DNA of 64,000 nt, from NCBI GenBank assembly GCA_916700875.1, contig CAKAKS010000068.1, forward strand, positions 27,311,253 through 27,375,252, read 5' to 3'. The notes under the pieces are model-generated. The model did no database searches and was not told the origin of the DNA. It worked only from the letters and a program-made list of their open reading frames with translations. Positions 34,857 to 45,169 of this stretch are shown here, piece after piece (the first letter of the stretch is position 1; each line of letters begins with the position of its first letter). The position numbers were made by a program, and so were the translations under genes. Source of the stretch: Sebastes aleutianus. Lineage: Eukaryota > Chordata > Actinopteri > Perciformes > Sebastidae.

Positions 34857-35057
34857 GCGACGGGCATCTTTATGTACTGTTGCCATAGCGACCGCAATAG
34901 CCGGGCTGACTTCCGCATAATCTAAACCGACTTGCAGCACGTCGCAGACTCGCTGAGGTGAAGTTTTGCATAACGGCGACTAAACGAGCAGCGGAGTAGT
35001 AACGTAGTAGTGGCTAGAAGGGAGCCAGCAAACTGGGGGAACTCTTGCGAGACTGTT
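34857..35057. repeat. Left flank of the minisatellite-bearing repeat
   Basis: GC-richer than its surroundings. GCGAGACT at the array's left edge (35048-35055) pairs with AGTCTCGC at its right edge (35493-35500), so the array sits between short inverted repeats. The whole 34.86-35.65 kb block may be one mobile or foldback unit. It also holds GTTGCCATAGCGAC, one further X-box-like site. Confidence 0.5.
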
Positions 35058-35470
35058 AAGGTTAGGCATTGACCTTGAATAGTTAAGGTTAGGCATTGAC
35101 CTTGAATAGGTAAGGTTAGGCATTGACCTTGAATAGTTAAGGTTAGGCATTGACCTTGAATAGGTAAGGTTAGGCATTGACCTTGAATAGTTAAGGTTAG
35201 GCATTGACCTTGAATAGTTAAGGTTAGGCATTGACCTCGAATAGGTAAGGTTAGGCATTGACCTTGAATAGTTAAGGTTAGGCATTGACCTCGAATAGTT
35301 AAGGTTAGGCATTGACCTTGAATAGTTATGGTTAGGCATTGACCTCAAATAGTTAAGGTTAGGCATTGACCTTGAATAGTTAAGGTTAGGCATTGACCTT
35401 GAATAGTTAAGGTTAGGCATTGACCATGAATAGTTAAGGTTAGGCATTGACCTTGAATAGTTAAGGTTAC
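35058..35470 (-). repeat. 27-bp minisatellite, 15 units
   Basis: The unit is GTTAAGGTTAGGCATTGACC plus TTGAATA. Fifteen units differ by single substitutions, mainly GTTAAGG/GGTAAGG and TTGAA/TCGAA. Because 27 is a multiple of three the minus strand stays open, giving a 9-residue period NYSRSMPNL in a 167-codon frame (34980-35483). Variants occur at single positions (S/W/L/T) with no stops. I read this as a minisatellite rather than a gene, since the frame lacks exon borders, signals or a domain. Confidence 0.95.
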
Positions 35471-35498
35471 GATAGGTTGTCACCGGGCAGCGAGTCTC

Positions 35499-35538
35499 GC
35501 GTTTTTGCAGATCTCAGATCTCAGATCTGCAAAAACGC
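35499..35538. repeat. Perfect 16-bp-arm hairpin
   Basis: GCGTTTTTGCAGATCT at 35499-35514 is followed, after an 8-base loop, by its exact reverse complement at 35523-35538. The loop region itself repeats CAGATCT. It lies 30 bp from the minisatellite. Confidence 0.95.
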
Positions 35539-35539
35539 C

Positions 35540-36329
35540 CTCCTATAGACACCACCTTGTCTCTGGAAGCTGCGTCCGTTCTCTTCACAGCGAGCTACAA
35601 CCACTCGCTTTACGGCCCCACTGAAGTGGATACTGTTGTCGCCACAACAGCAACTAACAGTAATCGGCATTTTCTTTTCTACTAGTCAAATTACCACAGC
35701 AAACAGTTCAATCACCCTTCTACTCCTATTTTATTTCAATGTGACCAACACACCAAGGGAGGAATTTCTTTCACCAGCTGGTACTGACAAGACAAACAGA
35801 GCCTCAGCACATTCACGAGGACTAACCGCGTTTTAAAAAACCTGTCACATATTGGATCCAAAACACAATGGAACACGCAAAGGGACAAAACACAGAGTAG
35901 ATTATGTTTAAAAAGCAATCAAAACATGTAAAAAAGCCTTGTGTACACTTTCAGTCAGCCTTATAGGGACAGTCACGTAGAAACATCAAACCGCAATGTG
36001 TCTGAAATACCAAAACTTGAAAGTGATTTGTTTTCTCCTCTTAACATAATCAAGTCCACACCACATTTAAAACCCCATGAAACATGTGTAAGCTCCACGT
36101 GTGATGTTCTCATTCAGGGATGACATTTCCTTTTATTTTTACTTTCACAGCTCATCTTATGATTTATATGAAAACATGACATTTCAGAGTTAATCTCTTA
36201 TTTATGGTACATTTTTGCCATTTCCATTTGAACCTTGTTGTTTCCTCATAAACATCGGACACGTGTTCCTGCCCGGACCACTAATACACAGTGCATGGTG
36301 GAGGTACACATCTGCAGAAACTCCCACAC
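35540..36329. other. Unassigned non-coding interval
   Basis: No supported gene. The first 100 bp may belong to the minisatellite-bearing unit. Confidence 0.35.
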
Positions 36330-36375
36330 AATCACACACACATAAACACACGCACACACACACACACACAGACAC
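36330..36375. repeat. (CA)n microsatellite
   Basis: (CA)n with TA and GC interruptions, the first of four dinucleotide arrays in 630 bp. Confidence 0.9.
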
Positions 36376-36502
36376 ACATGATGTCGACAACTATAAATGG
36401 GTTTTACACACAAGTGTCATGATGAGTTGTTTTTTCTAGAGAGAACATAGAGGATTGGAAAAAAGGGGATTGAATTGGAGAGGAAAATGGGAAGAGGGAG
36501 GA

Positions 36503-36575
36503 AATGTGTGTGTGTATGTGTGTGTGTGTGTGTGTGTATGTGTGTGTGTGTGTATGCGCGTGCGTCTGTGTGTGT
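36503..36575. repeat. (GT)n microsatellite, interrupted
   Basis: (GT)n with TATG and GCGC interruptions, about 70 bp. Confidence 0.93.
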
Positions 36576-36736
36576 TGGGCGATGGAGTCATTACTCAGCA
36601 GCAGTTGTGAAGGTCATTTTCTCCAGCGAGCTTTGCAGTTGGGTCAAGCATTTTGTGTGCACGTATGTGTGTATAAAAGACCTGCCACATTCTATTTTTG
36701 TTTACTATGAGGTGTATTTCAGAGTTAAGCATGTAA

Positions 36737-36738
<2 letters not shown>

Positions 36739-36793
<55 letters not shown>
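36739..36793. repeat. (GT)n microsatellite, pure
   Basis: About 27 uninterrupted GT units. Frames on both strands through it (poly-CV and poly-TH) are artefacts. Confidence 0.97.
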
Positions 36794-36795
<2 letters not shown>

Positions 36796-36916
36796 TGTAA
36801 TAGAATGAGCTGCAGAGAGAGGTGACGTTGGTAGGCTGGCATCTGTTTGTTTGGGAGACACTTGAGAAGCTGTGAAGTGACAGGAAAGGCTGCTTGGCAC
36901 CATTGAGGCACACGCA

Positions 36917-36932
36917 AGTGTGTGTGTATTCA

Positions 36933-36960
<28 letters not shown>
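36917..36960. repeat. (GT)n microsatellite
   Basis: Two (GT) runs separated by ATTCAT. Confidence 0.9.
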
Positions 36961-36963
<3 letters not shown>

Positions 36964-37039
36964 AATAAAGAGAACCAGACGCCCCTTTCACACAGTCTGT
37001 TCAAGGCGGGAATGTTGCGCCGTTATTCCGCCTCACCCT

Positions 37040-37510
37040 TCTGGATCGGGTTTTCACGATACCAGACATTTTGTAGTCGATACCAATACCAGTGAAATTC
37101 CAAGTTTCTCAATACCAATTCGATACCACGGTAAAAAACAAAGTCAACAATGAATCCCAGGTACTTCAACATCCACTCCTTTATTACAGTTTGTATACTG
37201 TTTTTTGTTAGGAAGTTAAAAAGGTCATAATTCCCTCTCTATTATCTATTTTATATTGCTGTGAAAACATCTTCATACAACTGGATTTATTTATTAAGTT
37301 TCTCACCGAATACTACATTTTACAAGACAACACATCATGATAATGTTAGAATTTTCCTTTGTCCAATGCCTGAACGCATCATAATGTAAATCAATGGCAC
37401 CTTCCGCGTTGAAGTCAGCAGGACGAGAGCTAGTTAACGTGAGCTAACGTTAACTTGGTCTCGTCCTGCCGATTTCAACACAGATTTGTTGTTCACATTG
37501 TAGCATCATC
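37040..37510 (+). repeat. Repeat family D, copy 1
   Basis: It matches 59168-59600 in order: CACGATACCAGACAT, GATACCAATACCAGTGAAAT, CATTTTACAAGA, GAACGCATCATAATGTA, GATTTCAACAC-GATTTGTTGTTCACA. Near its right end, arms 37408-37428 and 37459-37479 are inverted copies (19 of 21), with a second inner palindrome GTTAACGT...ACGTTAAC. The hairpin is absent from copy 2. Confidence 0.75.
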
Positions 37511-37815
37511 AGTCCCGCCTTTTGTTGCGTAACGTGGTGATGTCACCAAGTAACATATTTTGCCCAACGGCTAGTTTGGCACGCCCTCAAACAAAGCTAG
37601 TTAGAGCGGAGCTGGAGCGCAGTCTGAAGAGTTTGGTTCGGTCCACCAATCACAACAGTGGACCAGCTGACCAACCAGAGCAGACCGGGCTTTTGGGGGG
37701 GGTGGGGGGCGTATGAGATTAGTAAAGCGTTTTTTGAACATTAAAGCATGTAAACATGTTCTAGTAGAAATCCCAAATACAAGTATGCACCTGAAAATGA
37801 GCACAAGGCCCTCTT
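37511..37815. mobile_element. Partial second copy of the GGTCCCATAT MITE
   Basis: The right part (37735-37800) matches 19930-20000: GCATGTAAACATGTTCTAGT, AATACAAGTATG and ACCTGAAAATGAGCA. The rest carries CACCAAT/GGACCAGCTGACC-type sequence absent from the first copy, so the two differ internally. A run of G lies at 37694-37708. The repeat is directly abutted by family D. Confidence 0.6.
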
Positions 37816-39739
37816 TAACGATGGATGACTCGGTGTGTCTGGCCTCTCTGGTCGAGCTTTTGCTGCGGGGGCTGCAGGTTTCCACCCAGCGCCACTGCAC
37901 CGCGCACACCAGCTATGACCGCTTTCGTCCTCCACACAGCGATTGCCTCAGTTACATTTTGGTTCCCTTATAGCACTGGGTTTGAATCTGAAATATTGTC
38001 TTTTGTGTGTCAACTCTCTCTTGTCCCGTGTGTGAAATCTGACTCCTGCTACTCTGAGCTGAGACTCCGTATGGAGCATTCACATTCAGTTTGTAGCGTC
38101 CGTCGTCCGACTATGTATTGACAACACGGCGCTGATACGGGAAAATAAACTAAATGGGTTTATTTCTATAAAAAAAGGATAATGATGGTGGGAGCAGTGG
38201 GCAACTAGGTTAATCGGTGTATGCCCAAACACTGTGTAACACCGACTACTGCAGCAAGCCTACCTTGAGCGCAGGTTAGCGCTGGGTGACTCATGACCTC
38301 AGTATATAGGTTATAAAATTCTGCTGCATGAAACATACTGTTTAAAGTTGAAAATGTAGACGGATGATTCAAGGAATAAGGACCTGCCTTTCTCAAATAA
38401 TTCATCATTGAGTTTCTACTGTAAATGCCTGCACGTACACTGATTCTCATTTTAATGTTCCTCCACCCACTGGTACACTGTGTTAAACTACACCCTATCT
38501 GCTCTGAATGTTTATTCAGGCTCAGAGGTGTACTGGTACACCTTAGAGTATCTCACAGGAACAATGTCACACCTGTGGGTGTGTGTGTGAGAGAGAGAGT
38601 GAGAGAACGAGGGGAGGGGGTTGAAAGAGAGTGAGTTGTGTTTGTGTGTCTGAAAGTGAATAGATACAGGTGTCTCATTTCCCCCCTTGATGACGCACAA
38701 TAGGACCCTGGTGAAATGGCCCGAATCACTGCAAGTGTGTGTGGGAGAGAGAGAGTGTGTGTGTACATGTATATGTTTTTTTACAGTTGATCTCTGGAGG
38801 ATATTTGATCGTCCAGTTGAGCTTGTTTGTTTGCCTCCACACAGGAGTTGGGAAAATCCTCAGGTGGTTTTGAGCGAGGGGAGCCATGATGACAGATCGC
38901 GTCAGTCAAAAATCACAAGTTTTCACAAAGAGTAGTAATCAAACCAAAAATCTAGGGAGCCTTTTCTCGACTGGGTGTCAAGGGGATACAACCGTGGGGG
39001 TCCTCCAGGCAGATCCTCTGGCAGTTGTCCGGTTGCTATGGCGCTGATCACACACAGGAAGAGCAATGCATGAGGGGAGAAACGGGACCTTCCATTTAAT
39101 TGTTGTGTTTGTTACTGCCGTTTCCCCAGCTTAATCTATTCCCTGGGTGCTATCTGAAGCATCTCATCTACTCCGATGTCTTTGTCTCGTGTCTTGAATG
39201 ATGCATTTCTCTAATTATCCTCTGCACAAAGACTCTCCCATTTCAGCTATCGAACAACATTATCCCCTTTACTATTGTCACTACTGTCACTCAGACGTGC
39301 AACGTGATTCACTGTGTGTTTTTCTGCTGCGTCAGGCTTTTATGTTGCTTGTACAGTTTTATATCTGTGTCCTTGTCTGTCTGCAGTGTTTTATCTTTGC
39401 TGCCACGTGAGAATCTCATAATTCACGTGGCTATTTTTACCTTGAATTGAAGGTTTGTTTTATGTTGAGATTTGTTTCATGGGTCCACGGAAATATAAAA
39501 ACCTCTTCAAACATGAACTCATTAGAGAAATGAGGAAATCAATGCAGACAAGCAAGACTGTGAAGCGTTTTAATGAGACGGATTAAAGGCAACAAATCAG
39601 AGCTTTATTACACCTCCGATAGAGCACAAAGGTGTTACAGTTTTACCACTGTAATGAGTGGAAATACAATTTTTGTTTAACAGAAAACATAGTGGCCATA
39701 TCTATTTAAAACGTTAAAAGGGTATTATGTTTTTAATAC
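37816..39739. other. Unassigned non-coding interval
   Basis: About 1.9 kb with short (GA)/(GT) tracts at 38575-38610 and 38740-38765. Open frames on both strands at 37713-38121 lack borders and domains. Confidence 0.35.
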
Positions 39740-39940
39740 AAATGCTGAAAGGTAGGATGAGTAGGATTCGTCTGTTGCGGTTTGTAAACACAACATTCAA
39801 ATTTGGCCCCTCCTCCCCAGATCAACGACACCAGAAGCGCACCGCAGTTAGGGTGCTATATTTGCATTTTTTTCCGAGTCTGTGTCCACCATTTTCGTAG
39901 CTTCCTCTTGGATGCATGCTTATGATCTGGCACCTGGTCA
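39740..39940. repeat. Fish repeat fragment (AAAGGTAGGATGAGTAGGA type)
   Basis: GAAAGGTAGGATGAGTAGGA and TTTGGCCCCTCCTCCCC are hallmark phrases of a common teleost repeat (general knowledge). It ends near a CTGGCACCTGGTCACTACG phrase. Confidence 0.5.
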
Positions 39941-39949
39941 CTACGTTTT

Positions 39950-40085
39950 TATTAGTGGTGCAATGGTTCAACAAGCCAACGGTTTGTATTGCGATTTTTG
40001 GATCACATTTTCGGTCACAGTCGGTTTCGGTTTGGTTTGTTTTGCACATTAAGGAGAAGAATAACATAACCATTTCAAATGTGTT
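39950..40085 (+). repeat. TAGTGGTGCAA-GGTTCA repeat, fragment 1
   Basis: ATTAGTGGTGCAATGGTTCA then ACAAGCCAACGGTTTGTAT, followed by several GGTT(T/C)GGTT steps. It is paired with a second fragment at 40270. Confidence 0.6.
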
Positions 40086-40269
40086 TGAACTCCAAAATAT
40101 ATAAATGATTGATTGATAGTAATGAATGATATTTATATATTATATGGTAAGCCATAACACTGATTGTATACATGAAATAAGGCAGGCTACTTAATGGTCA
40201 CGTAGGCCTATGTTGAATTGCCTCTTCTGTGTCTCTGGCACCTCATCAAACAATCAGTAGGCTTATATT

Positions 40270-40345
40270 TAATAGTGGTGCAACTGTTCAACAAGCCCAT
40301 GGTTCAGTATGTACGTCATTGAACAGTTTGGTTTTGCATCCCTTG
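40270..40345 (+). repeat. TAGTGGTGCAA-GGTTCA repeat, fragment 2
   Basis: TAGTGGTGCAACTGTTCAAC and CAAGCCCATGGTTCAGTATG repeat the head of the fragment at 39950. The element is short and possibly only a terminal piece. Confidence 0.6.
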
Positions 40346-40493
40346 TTTTTATAGAGGTTGACGCCCAGAAACACAGCAAAATAAGAAAATACAGGCAGAG
40401 GACAGGGTCTCTGTAGATACAGACACCACCACACTCTTCTAGTTGGTCATAAGTGATGATTGAGAGGGATTATTTTTGTATGAGTCTAGACCA

Positions 40494-40966
40494 GAGACTG
40501 TATAAAATACAGACGTAGTCTCTGTGACGTCACCCATAGCTTTCTGAAGAGCTGTTGTGAAGCTCAAAGTGGGTGGCTCTGGCCATCGCCATCTTGGCAG
40601 TGACGACATTGATCCAAACAGCTAATCCAAAAGTGGGCAAAGAGGTGGATCGTCGGTGGAGCTGAGGCGAGCCATGGTGTCGCAGCAGAGCAGACAGCTA
40701 ACAGCTATCAACTGTATGTCACCCATCTGTCACTCAAAGTGGCCACGCCCTCATTATGCTTAACCGTTAAGCCTTAATATAATTTAAATTGATTAGTTAT
40801 ATAAAAATTCACAGACATACAGTTGTTATGAACGAGGAACTTAACTATAGAGACCAAAACCGTTTTTTGTACGAGGCTGTAAACATGTTTATTTCTGCTG
40901 TAAAGTCAGGCATTTTAACATGGGGGTCTATGGGGACTGACTCGCTTTTGGAGCCAGCCTCAAGTC
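40494..40966 (-). repeat. Family A relative with a different interior
   Basis: The left end (AGACTGTATAAAATACAGACGT, then GTGACGTCACCCAT and a CTGAAG step) is the inverted counterpart of family A's right end. The interior differs: CATCTTGGCAGTGACG, GTCACTCAAAGTGGCC and GTCTATGGGGACTGACTCGC. It ends at GGAGCCAGCCTCAAGT without a second matching terminus. Confidence 0.65.
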
Positions 40967-41004
40967 ATCACGCTCTCATGTCTGTCTGTTAAGAATGAAG
41001 CTGG

Positions 41005-41325
41005 AGTCAGAAGACAGTTAGCTTTGCATATAGACTAGAAAAGTGGAAAACAGCTGGACTAGCCCTGTCCAAAGGTGAAAAAAAACTGCTAATGGGGACT
41101 TCTCACCAATGATATCTTTGTTTGTTTAATCCAAAAACCACAAAGTAACCAAGCAACCAGTGGAGACTCCTGCCTCCAATCGTTATGCTTTAGGCTAAGC
41201 TATCTGTTACCTGGCTGTGGCTTCATTTTCAACAGTAGACATGAGAATGGTATCAATCCTGTCATCTAACTCTGCAACAAAAGCGAATCAGCGTATTTCC
41301 AAGAATGTCGAACAATTCCTTTAAT
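41005..41325. repeat. Fish repeat ending GAACAATTCCTTTAA
   Basis: Hallmarks are GTTACCTGGCTGTGGCTTCA, GACATGAGAATGGTATC, CATCTAACTCT and CGTATTTCCAAGAATGTC, the order of a common teleost repeat (general knowledge). Non-coding. Confidence 0.55.
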
Positions 41326-42159
41326 GAAACACCAACCAGAACAATTACACAATGATAAAAAGGACTAAACAATCCCACGGGTAAATGATGAACCAGCGTG
41401 TTTCAAATGGGTGAAGATACTATCTAGAAAAATGTAACAATGCTAAATAATGATATTAGAATTAATGCAGCTAGTAAATCAATTACCTACCCATTCACTG
41501 ACTCACTCAGTCAATCAGCTGGTTCGCTCACTAACAGAGGAAGAACAACAGGTGGGCCAAGATGAAACACAACACTTTAGATCAATATATTCTGGGAAGA
41601 TTTAGCTCTGTTTACTGATCTGTAATCTGAAGAGGCTCTGGCTAGAGCTGGAGAGAAACACTAGCTTAGTAGACTGTATATTTCTTAGGAAAACAAGAGG
41701 CATGCAGACAGTTTATTAGTGGGAGGAATACAAATAGAGCTAAATTGGAGGAAAGGTGTGGCGCCACGGGATAATAGCAGGCAACCAACAAGAAATGCAG
41801 TGTGAAAGGAATGTGTCACGTGTCCCTGAGTGTCTGTGCACAAAAGAGAGCATGTAACATTTGTTAAAATTATAATTTTCCCATGTGGTGTCATTTAATC
41901 TCCTTTCATTTTGTGAGGTTACATTTCAATTCCAATGTCCTTGGCAACAGTGCAGCAGCCTGATAAGCCTGTTTGAATTGAGATTTCACACAGTGGGACT
42001 GAGTGTGTGAAAGAGAGACGGGGAGGGTAGGTGTGCATGCATGTGCCTAGAAATGAAATCATAGAATCAAGCATAGATAGAACAAGGTCAGGGAGATTAA
42101 TATGAAATTATTAACAAGGTAGAAACAAGGGCAGGGAGAGAGGGAGGGAGGCGTACAGT
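41326..42159. other. Unassigned non-coding interval
   Basis: Nothing supported. Confidence 0.35.
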
Positions 42160-42630
42160 AGAGGAGGAGGAGGAGGTGCTTGTACCAACTCCAGCCTATC
42201 AGACGGAGGAGGGCGGACCTCAGCAGTCAGGAAGGAGGGAGCCAAGCAGTAGCAGCAGACACAGGCAGAAGAAACAGAGCATGTTAGAGAAGCAGGGAGA
42301 GGTGGGAAGGTAGAGGTAGGTAGACAGTACAGAGATGCAGTGCTACAGTGTCTGCGAGGCTGTCAGTAGCGCAACTCTTCATCCTCTCGTCAGGGATGTG
42401 GTATGGAGCTGCGATGCACAGATTCACTGCAGGAGCAGGGGATGCAGATAGAAGTTCACCTTGAGCTGGAGTCCAACAGTGCCGCTCTGGACCTCTGGGA
42501 TTACAAGAAATGCTCATTGATCCCAAGATCAACAGAGATTTAATCAGATCTGACAACCTGCCGAACCAAAAGTGGCTCCAGAATCTTTAACTTTTGGATT
42601 ACTGGTCCAGACTTACACCAGAACGTCTGA
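42160..42630 (+). promoter_or_regulatory. Possible promoter and 5' UTR
   Basis: A (GGA)n-rich stretch (about 42130-42180) is followed by GGAGGAGGGCGGACCTCAG and an AGTAGCAGCAGACACAGGCA tract, without repeat phrases. This is the look of a TATA-less vertebrate 5' UTR. At least one short upstream ATG frame is present at 42281. It precedes the open frame below. There is no CpG island of note, so the call is weak. Confidence 0.25.
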
Positions 42631-42992
42631 CAGAGAGGCTCTAAACTGACAATCCAGGGCCAGAAATCAAACAGGTACTTGCTTTGGCAGAAACTTGCCA
42701 GCTGTCTCTACGACTGTGACACCCCACAGCTCACACTGGAACCCCGCAAGGCCACGACCAAGCAGGTCCTGCAGCCCAGGGACCCTGGAGCTGGCCTGAC
42801 CTTGGACCGTCTGTCACCTGAACCCCTGGTGGCACCGGCAGAGACGCCAAGCATGTCTCACACCGGAGGACGAATCCACAACAAAAAGGCTGGCATTCGG
42901 GCCGCCGTGATCCTGATCGGACTCCTGCACAAGTCTCGCAAAGCCAAGGAGAAGGAGAGGGAGAGGGAGAGGGAGAAGGAGGAGAGCGAAGG
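42631..42992 (+). CDS. Candidate first coding exon, unknown protein
   Basis: The frame is open from a stop at 42628 to 43059. It contains no ATG before 42853, so either coding starts there (MSHTGGRIHNKKAGIRAAV, a short hydrophobic AAVILIGLL, then HKSRKAKEKE and an Arg/Glu repeat) or the upstream part is coding from an unseen exon through a weak acceptor at 42690. The upstream part (QKLASCLYDCD, LSPEPLVAPAETPS) is also protein-like and GC-rich. A donor is possible at 42992/42993 (GAAGG|GTGGGT, phase 2) or 42996/42997. The lysine/arginine-rich segment after a hydrophobic patch could be a membrane-proximal or localisation signal. I recognise no family. The coding evidence is composition, frame length (143 codons) and context only. 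Confidence 0.3.
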
Positions 42993-43482
42993 GTGGGTGA
43001 AGTTCGTCCCGTTGTGTCATCTGATGATGAGGCAGGCATGCTGGGTAGATAATGTGTAAGCAGAGTCTGCAGTGCGGTGGTGGGCTGGGATTGTAAAGAA
43101 AACTTTACAAGCTTGTAACGTCTTTGTTATTCCAGAGATGTGGGGCACTTTGTGCTCTTTACGGTTCAATGACTTTGCATCTGCAGCTTTATAACCGGCC
43201 CTTTTTTATTAGAGGGTGCGTGTGTTTGTGTGTGTCTTGTGTGTATCTCGGTCAGTGGAAACGACAGACGGGAAAGAGAGAGAAAGGTAATAATAAGGAT
43301 TGTAGGTGAATAGAGGTGTGTTCAGAGTGCTTTTGAAGAGCAAACACGAGAGACTGAGAAGCAAATCTGGGATGTGTAGAGCGAGGAACATGGAGAGAAA
43401 AAAGAGAGATGTACCGAAACGAAAAGAAAAAGATGCAGAGCAAAGGTCATCCACTCATCTATTTGTGTCTTTCTGTGTCCAG

Positions 43483-43598
43483 ATTGCTACACACATGCAT
43501 CAATGGACACTTGTTGATACCTGTAATGAAACTGTTTAACTCCTTTAGCACAATGACAGCGGGAACACAGGTTAGTGAACTGGCTGAGAGTTCAATAG
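43483..43598 (+). CDS. Candidate internal exon, unknown protein
   Basis: The acceptor is strong: ATTTGTGTCTTTCTGTGTCC then AG at 43481-43482. A usable donor (TTCAATAG|GTGAGCTG) lies at 43598/43599. The frame that matches a phase-2 donor at 42992 stays open right across and reads HLLIPVMKLFNSF and later VSELAESS. A second frame ends in 18 codons at 43537. The implied intron would be 490 bp, normal for fish. Compatibility of phase is a one-in-three event and no homology was recognised. Confidence 0.22.
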
Positions 43599-44671
43599 GT
43601 GAGCTGCAGTATCGTGTTTTACTGCCCACAACCCTGCTGTAAACAGCAGCTGTAAATATAGGCAGCCTTTGAAATGAATGTATGATGAAGACTACAAAGA
43701 AAGCAACAAAACAGTCTCTGCCAATCTCCTGAGGACCTACGGGCAGATTTGTACAATGAAATGAATACCAGATTGATGCCATACTTCTTCAGAAATTGCC
43801 ACTTCAAATGCACCTGTAAGGGGATTTTCATTGCACACTGTGTTGCGTCCAGATCGTCTTACTGCTAATACTACCTTAGATGAGTGCAGTCAATATGACC
43901 CCTGGGAATATCCCACCTGGTAACAAACAGTGTGTGAGGTTGGCAGGGTCGAGACTGCCAACACTCCCCCCCCTCCCACGCTAAGCTTCCCCCGGGGTAG
44001 ACCTGTTTTGGCCGAGTTAGCAGCACGTACAGTTAAATCCGAGCAGAAGGTTGCAGACTGAGTTTGACTATTCAGTGTTATTGAGGTAAAGGACATACAG
44101 TGTGGTCTGGCTTAGGTGTACATGTATGTGTGAACATCTGATATGCAGCACTGAATCCGCTTTGCTACCCCGTTCTAATAGCCTGGACCAAAATAGGCTA
44201 CATTGAAATAGACTGTAACTCACTTTGCAAATGCTGATAAGTTTATCTGACCTCTGGGTGTTTGTGTGCAGGAGTGTGTGTGTGTGTGTAATTTAGTTTC
44301 AGATAGTGTAAAATTAACCCCCGGAGGCGAGACTGGATTAGCACCCACACAAATCAGGCAACTGCCCCAGACCTCCTGGGGCCCTTAAAAGCTGCAGGTT
44401 CATCGTGTGACAGCTGGTTTGTAGTGATTTGATTGTCAACTGAAATGAGAAAGACCTGTAATATTACCTGAAGTGTTGGTTTAAGGAACCAACCCTTTAT
44501 TATCTTAGTTGATTGCACACTTATATTGAGTCTATAATTAAATTAACTGGCACACAGCAAAGCTGCAGCCAGGTGGTTTTCCACCAATCAATAAGTGTTT
44601 GGTTTTTTGTGGCTCTGGGCAAAATATGTACTTGACAACAACATGGTACACACACATTGAGTACGAGGAAG
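43599..44671. other. Unassigned non-coding interval
   Basis: Nothing supported beyond the candidate exon. A C-run lies at 43966-43978 and a (GT) run at 44274-44290. Confidence 0.35.
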
Positions 44672-45169
44672 GGGTGGTCAATGGGACCCCAACACTGAAG
44701 TCAATGCTGAAGTGCCTTAAACCTGCATTCTTTCTAATAGCCAGCAGGGGGCAACTCCTCTGGTTCCAAAAATAAGTCTGATTATATAGAAGTCTATGAG
44801 AAAATGACCCTACTTCTCACTTGATTTATTACCTCAGTAAACATTGTAAACATGAGTTTATGGTCTCAATTGCTAGTTTCAAGCCTTCTTCAATACAGCA
44901 TGATGTTCATTTAGTAGATTATGGTCCCATTTAGAGTCAAATAGACCAAAAAGCAGGGGATGCTTTAGGGTGTTGCTACCTTGCGATTGACAGGTCGCTA
45001 AAACATCGTTGTCTAGTCTGGGAGTTTACAACTTTAACTCTTTCACAGTGTGTTTTCAGTTTCAATTGTAACATTTTGGTTGCCTAAAAATGTCGTATTC
45101 AGCGATCGGTTGCACAAACTAATGGGTGACGTCACCGTGACTACGTCCGTTTCTTATATACAGTCTATG
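44672..45169 (+). repeat. Repeat family A, copy 5 (internally deleted)
   Basis: The left end is altered, but it joins the family at GAAGTCAATGCTGAAGTGCC and runs to the right boundary ATATACAGTCTATG. It lacks the segment around TTAGCTCCACCCTCT and the GATGG(C/T)GACGGCC units. Confidence 0.85.

Noticed and set aside
35058..35470. Telomere-like repeat because of GTTAGG words
   Set aside because: The unit is 27 bp, and TTAGGG is not repeated in tandem.
35058..35470. CRISPR array from regular spacing
   Set aside because: There are no variable spacers; units are contiguous and the genome is eukaryotic.
36475..36991. Several overlapping long frames on both strands
   Set aside because: All run through (GT)n arrays and read as CV/VC or TH/HT repeats.
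42814..43039. Minus-strand Pro/Ser- and Leu-rich frames opposite the candidate exon
   Set aside because: They mirror the (GGGAGA)n-like run of the plus strand and are low complexity.
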